From the NCBI RefSeq assembly GCF_016862895.1, contig NZ_BONV01000026.1, positions 62,001-126,000 on the forward strand: a stretch of 64,000 bases of DNA, given 5' to 3'. Source of the DNA: Planotetraspora kaengkrachanensis (GTDB lineage: Bacteria > Actinomycetota > Actinomycetes > Streptosporangiales > Streptosporangiaceae). Position numbers and translations under genes: made by a program. Positions within the stretch are counted from its first letter, which is position 1. Each line of letters opens with the position of its first letter. Below the pieces are notes generated by a model. The model ran no database searches. It was not told the DNA's origin and worked only from the letters and a program-made list of their open reading frames with translations. Positions 60,801 to 64,000 of the stretch are shown one piece after another.

Positions 60801-60918
60801 CTATCTGGTCCGTGGGTGGAAGGGGGTCGGTGGCAACGGCCTGTGCACCGGCGGTCGGCATCAGGGGCGCGAGCAGTGCGCCGGCCGCAAGGACTGACAA
60901 GATCAGTCTTCGGGACAT
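57859..60918 (-). CDS. Secreted M14 zinc carboxypeptidase with C-terminal beta domains
   Basis: A 1019-residue exported protein with a signal peptide (about 1-25, LILSVLAAGALLAPLMPTAGAQA). An activation-type N-terminal region (to about 115) precedes the M14 carboxypeptidase domain (about 120-440). Zinc ligands His183 and Glu186 are in TQHAREWISTE, the third His is in QVNYHSYGPLLLYP and the catalytic Glu is in AWTPELEEGC. The domain belongs to the M14 group with carboxypeptidase T. The rest (about 450-1019) is beta-rich, with a GKVLVVAAEDVTG segment and a C-terminal region (about 760-970) resembling immune-inhibitor-A or jelly-roll modules. It probably degrades proteins outside the cell. It is monocistronic, with a hairpin after the stop. 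Confidence 0.87.
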   Translation of the reverse strand: MSRRLILSVLAAGALLAPLMPTAGAQAVATDPLPPTDQIELYELDSPAGTGGTLAQKGFDIVQQTAEGATEHIELTATPAELKKLQILGYRPQPVRNPQGQTQSQAARAQAAGGYTVWRSYSQKGGIADQLRAIADANKDIAKLQSIGKTVQGKDILAVKLTKLARVLPDGARPAVLYSATQHAREWISTEVDMRLLKYLVANKSKPEIGKLLSSTEVWFVPVANPDGYDFTFTEGNRLWRKNLRDNDGDGEITGNDGVDPNRNYPTKWGYDEEGSSSVFSSETYRGKAPASEPETRAMDGLLKRLRPKAQVNYHSYGPLLLYPQGWQVATKTPDDPIYLALTGTDENPAVPGFDPGVGAELYTTNGETTDHAHSKYGTLAWTPELEEGCEGCGFVFPDDEALVHAEFEKQLPFALDIIKSAPNLTKPVSHLGNTVPDFVVDKFGVSYGRDQVVQVDAQRRLGPVLLRYQINGGSPRVAPTSEWKGGERYGDGYDTYFHQLRGTVKGAKPGDSVKVWFTSLTGKSESFTYKVAGDIGGKVLVVAAEDVTGASPAQGVTEAKYADDYATALSKAGYSSDVYDVDKNGRTAPHPLGVLSHYKAVVWETGDDIIPRAAGQPAGTAANLAEALELAFRDYLNEGGKLLATGKYALYPQNVNGAYWYEPDFPGQPECTTGTKPPCLALSNDFVQYYLGAYTFVDGGGQDADGNALPLKGTSGAFSGFLGTLNGGDSANNQDHTSTFVTTSSVLSPKTFPQFASSAPLKWQYSAGAPFSPHTGAWDVQSGQADVSWKRLTRTIDLTGKTSGNLSFWTSYNTEPNWDFLTVEAHTVGQDDWTTLPDANGHTSDETGDSCASGWATIHPSTAHYQTFDGATSCTATGTTGSWHAASGSSNGWQQWSMDLTAYAGKQVEVSISYISDWGTQGLGVWLDDATVTADGAAVSETSFEGDLGGWTVAGPPADSAEAPNDWTRSDQSLEDGAGITTKDTVYFGFGAEGATTQAMRTDLVKRSMKHLLNPTLP

Positions 60919-61155
60919 GGATACGACCCTTCGTAGGGAACGATCACCCGAATCTCGCCTGCGGTCAGATCACCTGCAAGTCACGCCGGGACTCGTGTAA
61001 GTCACGAATTGATCACGGCTTGCTCAATGGTAGATCCTCACAAATCACGAAAAAGTGGGAGATTCCTCCTTAATGGGGCATGCGTTTCTCCCGTTCCGGT
61101 AGCAGGCATAAAGATCGCCTTCTATAGTTTCGGACCGAATGGGATTGGAGGCCAC

Positions 61156-62043
61156 GTGCGACCGAGGCGCCTGCTGGGGCTGGCGGTGGTAGCCACCGCG
61201 TTACTCGGAACGTTCGCGGTACCCGTCGCGCAGGCCGCGCCGGACGAGCAGGCGACGCTGGCCAAGCTCACCAAGCAGGCCGACGAGCTCACCAAGGCCT
61301 ACCGCGGTGAGATCGCCAGTCTCGAGGACGCGAAGACCGCCGTGAAGAAGGCCTCGTCCCGGGCCAAGAAGCTCAAGGGGCAACTCGGTGCGGCCGAGGA
61401 CCGGGTCGCCGAGTTCGCCCAGACGTCGTACATGGGCGGCGGACTGGACGACTCGCAGTTGTTCAGCCTGAACATCGACCCCGGCACCGTCTCCACGATG
61501 TCGTACCTGTCCACGCAGAAGGCCGCGCAGCTCACCACCGTCAGGCAGCTCATCGCGGACCACAAGAAGGCCACGGAGGACGCCGACGAGGAGATCGCCA
61601 AGCTGGAGAAGGACATCAAGGACCTCCAGTCGAAGCGGCGAGACGTCGAGCGGCGCATGGCCAAGTTCGGCATCCAGCAGCCAGGCTCGGCGTCGGGCCT
61701 GACCGCCCGCCTGGTCAACGTGCGGGCCGCGATCATGTCGCAGTTCCCGATGCCGTTCGGTGTCGGATGCCTGCGCGTCGGCGACCCGGGCGAGCACGGC
61801 AAGGGCCGCGCCTGCGACTTCATGATGAGCTCCGGCGGCCGCCTGCCGGACGCCGTGGCCAAGGAGCGCGGCGACGCCCTGGCCCAGTGGTGCATCAGCC
61901 ACGCCGACCAGTACGGGATCATGTACATCATCTGGCAGCAGCGCATCTACGACATGCGCACCGGCGGCGGCTGGAAGATGATGGAGGACCGCGGCGGCAC
62001 CACGGCCAACCACTACGACCACGTGCACGTCTCGGTGTTGTGA
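61156..62043 (+). CDS. Secreted coiled-coil protein with a peptidase-like C-terminal domain
   Basis: A 295-residue exported protein. The signal peptide covers about 1-29 (RRLLGLAVVATALLGTFAVPVAQAA). A coiled coil at about 30-170 (LAKLTKQADELTKAYRGEI, AEEIAKLEKDIKDLQSKRRD-like heptads) resembles the N-terminal half of RipA/CwlO wall hydrolases. The C-terminal 95 residues hold ACDFMMSSGG and HYDHVHVS, a His-x-Asp-His-x-His pattern similar to the actinobacterial VldE/ARB-07466-like domain and to M15 peptidases. Wall cleavage is inferred. GTG at 61156 follows TTGGAG; longer frames lack a signal. Confidence 0.8.
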   Translation: MRPRRLLGLAVVATALLGTFAVPVAQAAPDEQATLAKLTKQADELTKAYRGEIASLEDAKTAVKKASSRAKKLKGQLGAAEDRVAEFAQTSYMGGGLDDSQLFSLNIDPGTVSTMSYLSTQKAAQLTTVRQLIADHKKATEDADEEIAKLEKDIKDLQSKRRDVERRMAKFGIQQPGSASGLTARLVNVRAAIMSQFPMPFGVGCLRVGDPGEHGKGRACDFMMSSGGRLPDAVAKERGDALAQWCISHADQYGIMYIIWQQRIYDMRTGGGWKMMEDRGGTTANHYDHVHVSVL

Positions 62044-62075
62044 CGGCCGGCCCCCAGAGGATGCGCTGAGGGCGG

Positions 62076-63362
62076 TCAGCCCTGCTTCGCGAGGAACTCC
62101 CTCAGCCAGTGGTAGGACGCCTTCGGCGTGCGCTCCTGGGTGTCGAAGTCGACGTGCACCAGCCCGAATCGCTGGTGGTAGCCCTCGGCCCACTCGAAGT
62201 TGTCGAGCAGCGACCACACGAAGTAGCCGCGGACGTCCACGCCCTCGGCCTGGGCCCGCCGCATGGCCGCGATGTGGCCGTCGAGGTATTCGATCCGCGC
62301 CCGGTCGTCGACGCCCTCGTAGGAGCAGCCGTTCTCGGTGATGTAGACGGGCGGGAGCGCCGTGCCGTACCGGGTCTTGAGCGAGACGAGGAGTTCGCAC
62401 AGACCGTCGGGGACCACGGGCCAGCCGAACGCCGTTGTTGGGTAGCCGGTGACGCCGGCGTCGGTGAACGGCAGGCTGTCGGAGCCCGGTCCCGCTATCC
62501 GGGTGGGGTTGTAGTAGTTGATCCCCAGGCCGTCGAGGGGCTGGGCGATGATCTCCAAATCCCCGGTACGGACGAAGTCCAGCTCTGCCATGCCGTACGC
62601 CGAAAAATCGGGATATGCGGACAGGAGGAGAGGGTCGTTGAACAGCCGGTTGTGCAGGGTGTCGTAGGCCTCGGCGGCGGCCAGGTCCTCGGTGGAGTCC
62701 GAGGCCGGCCACACGGGCGTGCAGTTGTTGGTGATCAGCACGCGCTCGGCGCCGACGCCGCGCAGGGCCTGTACGGCCAGGCCGTGCGCGAGCAACTGGT
62801 GGTGGGCCGCGGGCAGCGCGTCGAGGAACAGGGCCTTGCCGGGGGCGTGGATGCCGAGGCCGTAGCCGAACACCATGTGGATGAAGGGCTCGTTGAGCGT
62901 GATCCACGTCGTGACGCGGTCGGAGAGGCGGTCCGCCACGACGGCGGCGTAATCGGCGAAGTACGCGGAGACGTCGCGGTTGAGCCAGCCGCCCTCGTCC
63001 TCCAGGGCCTGAGGGAGATCCCAGTGGAAGAGCGTGGGCGTGGGGGCGATGCCCTTCTCGCACAGCGCGTCCACGAGGCGGTCGTAGAAGTCGAGACCGG
63101 CCGCGTTGACCGCGCCGCGTCCGGACGGCTGGACGCGCGGCCAGGAGATCGAGAAGCGATAGGCGTTCAGGCCCGCCTCCGCCATCAGCGCGACGTCCTC
63201 GGGCCACCGGTGATAGTGGTCGCAGGCGACGTCGCCGGTGTGGCCGTCTCGGATCCGGCCGGGTTCATGGGAGAAGGCGTCCCAGATCGACGGGCCCTTG
63301 CCGTCCTCGTGGGCGGCCCCTTCGATCTGGTAGGACGCGGTGGCCGTACCCCAGAGGAACAT
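62076..63362 (-). CDS. GH1 beta-glucosidase
   Basis: A 428-residue family 1 glycoside hydrolase. The acid/base is Glu158 in TLNEPF and the nucleophile is Glu343 in YITENGCSY. The N-terminus FLWGTATASYQIEGA and the C-terminal WSLLDNFEWAEGY are canonical. There is no signal peptide, so it is cytosolic and probably hydrolyses imported cellobiose or aryl-beta-glucosides. ATG at 63362 follows AGGAGG. It is divergent from a TetR gene 77 bp away that may control it. Confidence 0.94.
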   Translation of the reverse strand: MFLWGTATASYQIEGAAHEDGKGPSIWDAFSHEPGRIRDGHTGDVACDHYHRWPEDVALMAEAGLNAYRFSISWPRVQPSGRGAVNAAGLDFYDRLVDALCEKGIAPTPTLFHWDLPQALEDEGGWLNRDVSAYFADYAAVVADRLSDRVTTWITLNEPFIHMVFGYGLGIHAPGKALFLDALPAAHHQLLAHGLAVQALRGVGAERVLITNNCTPVWPASDSTEDLAAAEAYDTLHNRLFNDPLLLSAYPDFSAYGMAELDFVRTGDLEIIAQPLDGLGINYYNPTRIAGPGSDSLPFTDAGVTGYPTTAFGWPVVPDGLCELLVSLKTRYGTALPPVYITENGCSYEGVDDRARIEYLDGHIAAMRRAQAEGVDVRGYFVWSLLDNFEWAEGYHQRFGLVHVDFDTQERTPKASYHWLREFLAKQG

Positions 63363-63439
63363 GCCGCCTCCTGCTCGCTCTTATGTGAGTAGAGCTCATG
63401 TTAAACCGCCTGCCGCCGGAATCGGGAGACAATGACGGA

Positions 63440-64000
63440 ATGACGGACGCCACGGGAGGAACACTGCGTCGCCGGCCGGCCCAGCGTCGAAGTCAGGAGC
63501 GGGTCGAGCGGATGCTGGACGAGTGCGCCCGGCTGCTCGACGAGGGAGGGTACGACGCGCTGACGACCAAGGAGGTCGCGCGCCGGGCCGAGGTGCCGAT
63601 CGGGACCTTCTACCAGTTCTTCTCCGACAAGCAGGGCCTGGTCAAGGCACTCGCGCTGCGCAATCTCGACGCCTTCCTCGACAGCGTGGCCACCCGGCTG
63701 GCCGCCGCCGCTCCCTCGGGCTGGACCGACGTGGTCGACCTGGGCATCGACGAGTTCGTGCGGATGAAGCGGACGGTCCCCGGGTTCGGCGTCGTCGACT
63801 TCGGCGAGGTCCAGGCGTCGCCGGGCGGCCCCGGCCTGCCCGGCACCCAGCGGATGCTGGACGCCGCGCTGGAGAACAACGTCATCGTGGCCGACCGGCT
63901 GCGCTCGCTCACCACCGACGTGCTCGGCCTGCCGCGGGGCGAGGAGACGGCGCGGGCGTTCCTGGTGGCCGTCGAGGCGGCGGACGCGGTCCTGAAACTC
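63440..64000 (+). CDS. TetR-family regulator (partial, runs off the window)
   Basis: 187 codons are visible with no stop. The protein begins MTDATGGTLRRRPAQRRSQE. The TetR helix-turn-helix occupies about 20-65 (ALTTKEVARRAEVPIGTFYQFFSDKQGLV). The rest is the helical ligand domain (DAFLDSVATRLAAAAPSGW onward). ATG at 63440 is chosen; ATG at 63432 runs into a stop after three codons. It is divergent from the GH1 gene, with TGAG-TAGAG-CTCA in the gap as a possible operator. The full-length protein and its ligand are not visible. Confidence 0.88.
   Translation, partial: MTDATGGTLRRRPAQRRSQERVERMLDECARLLDEGGYDALTTKEVARRAEVPIGTFYQFFSDKQGLVKALALRNLDAFLDSVATRLAAAAPSGWTDVVDLGIDEFVRMKRTVPGFGVVDFGEVQASPGGPGLPGTQRMLDAALENNVIVADRLRSLTTDVLGLPRGEETARAFLVAVEAADAVLKL

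Noticed and set aside
58264-60897. 877-codon plus-strand frame opposite the M14 carboxypeptidase
   Set aside because: Val/Gly/Arg-rich antisense frame; the minus-strand protein has signal peptide and catalytic motifs.

Overview
The window is high-GC actinomycete chromosome, probably order Streptosporangiales or a close relative. The evidence is GC-rich third codon positions, many GTG and TTG starts, divergent leader-less regulator genes, an F420-pathway gene, a SigR-type sigma factor, a mycobacterial-type Cu-only superoxide dismutase, and the actinobacterial gene order gltX - tRNA-Gln/Glu - IclR regulator - leuCD - HU - plsC - gpsA - ddl - thiL - rpmB - recG - rsmD - coaD - yceD - rpmF - rnc - mutM - smc - ftsY. 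The species assignment is inference. There is no rRNA, insertion sequence, prophage or Cas gene; this is core chromosome with lineage-specific genes inserted between housekeeping blocks.

Layout. 1-5.8 kb: end of ilvE, an O-methyltransferase, cimA behind a Leu/Ile leader peptide and attenuator, an IsdG/MhuD-like heme monooxygenase with a His-rich insert, an FAH-family hydrolase and gltX. 6-12.4 kb: ThuA and Gfo/Idh/MocA pair, M3 peptidase, tRNA-Gln(CTG) and two tRNA-Glu(CTC), a redoxin with a CxC active site, a hotdog thioesterase. 12-18 kb: an acidic HEAT-like protein, an LtbR/NdgR-type IclR regulator divergent from leuCD with a duplicated operator, HU. 18-30 kb: TetR/MFS drug-efflux pair with several palindromes, cofC/fbiD, plsC, gpsA, a Cys/Met PLP enzyme, ddl, thiL, thiD and small membrane or exported proteins. 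30-44 kb: rpmB, DAK2/FakA-like protein, recG, rsmD, coaD, yceD, rpmF, rnc, mutM, acyP, a small coiled-coil protein, smc, ftsY. 45-64 kb: Cds1-like PLP enzyme, SigR-like sigma factor with no adjacent anti-sigma gene, EamA exporter with XRE-cupin regulator, polysaccharide deacetylase, HerA-like ATPase, DUF2461, Cu-only SOD, typA, hydrolase, aldehyde dehydrogenase, a large secreted M14 carboxypeptidase, a secreted wall-hydrolase-like protein, GH1 beta-glucosidase and a partial TetR gene.

IlvE, CimA and LeuCD all serve branched-chain amino acid synthesis. The sequence shows two separate control devices for them: attenuation at cimA and a repeated operator at ltbR/leuC. ThiL and ThiD serve thiamine synthesis. 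PlsC and GpsA serve phospholipid synthesis. Rnc, RpmF and YceD form a ribosome/RNA block.

The most unusual signal is a family of intergenic tandem arrays. About 20 copies of a 19-20 bp motif (consensus CGTGATCATGCACRGRTTCG) recur in five arrays at four intergenic places (about 0.4, 20.3-20.7, 52.7 and 55.1 kb). Repeat starts are almost always exactly 53 bp apart. A second weaker box (roughly CGACCWGC) sits at position 33-40 of each unit and the rest of the unit is variable. Each array has about four units in one orientation, usually with a decayed unit at one or both edges. Two arrays face each other between convergent genes, and another facing pair flanks typA. I do not recognise this family.
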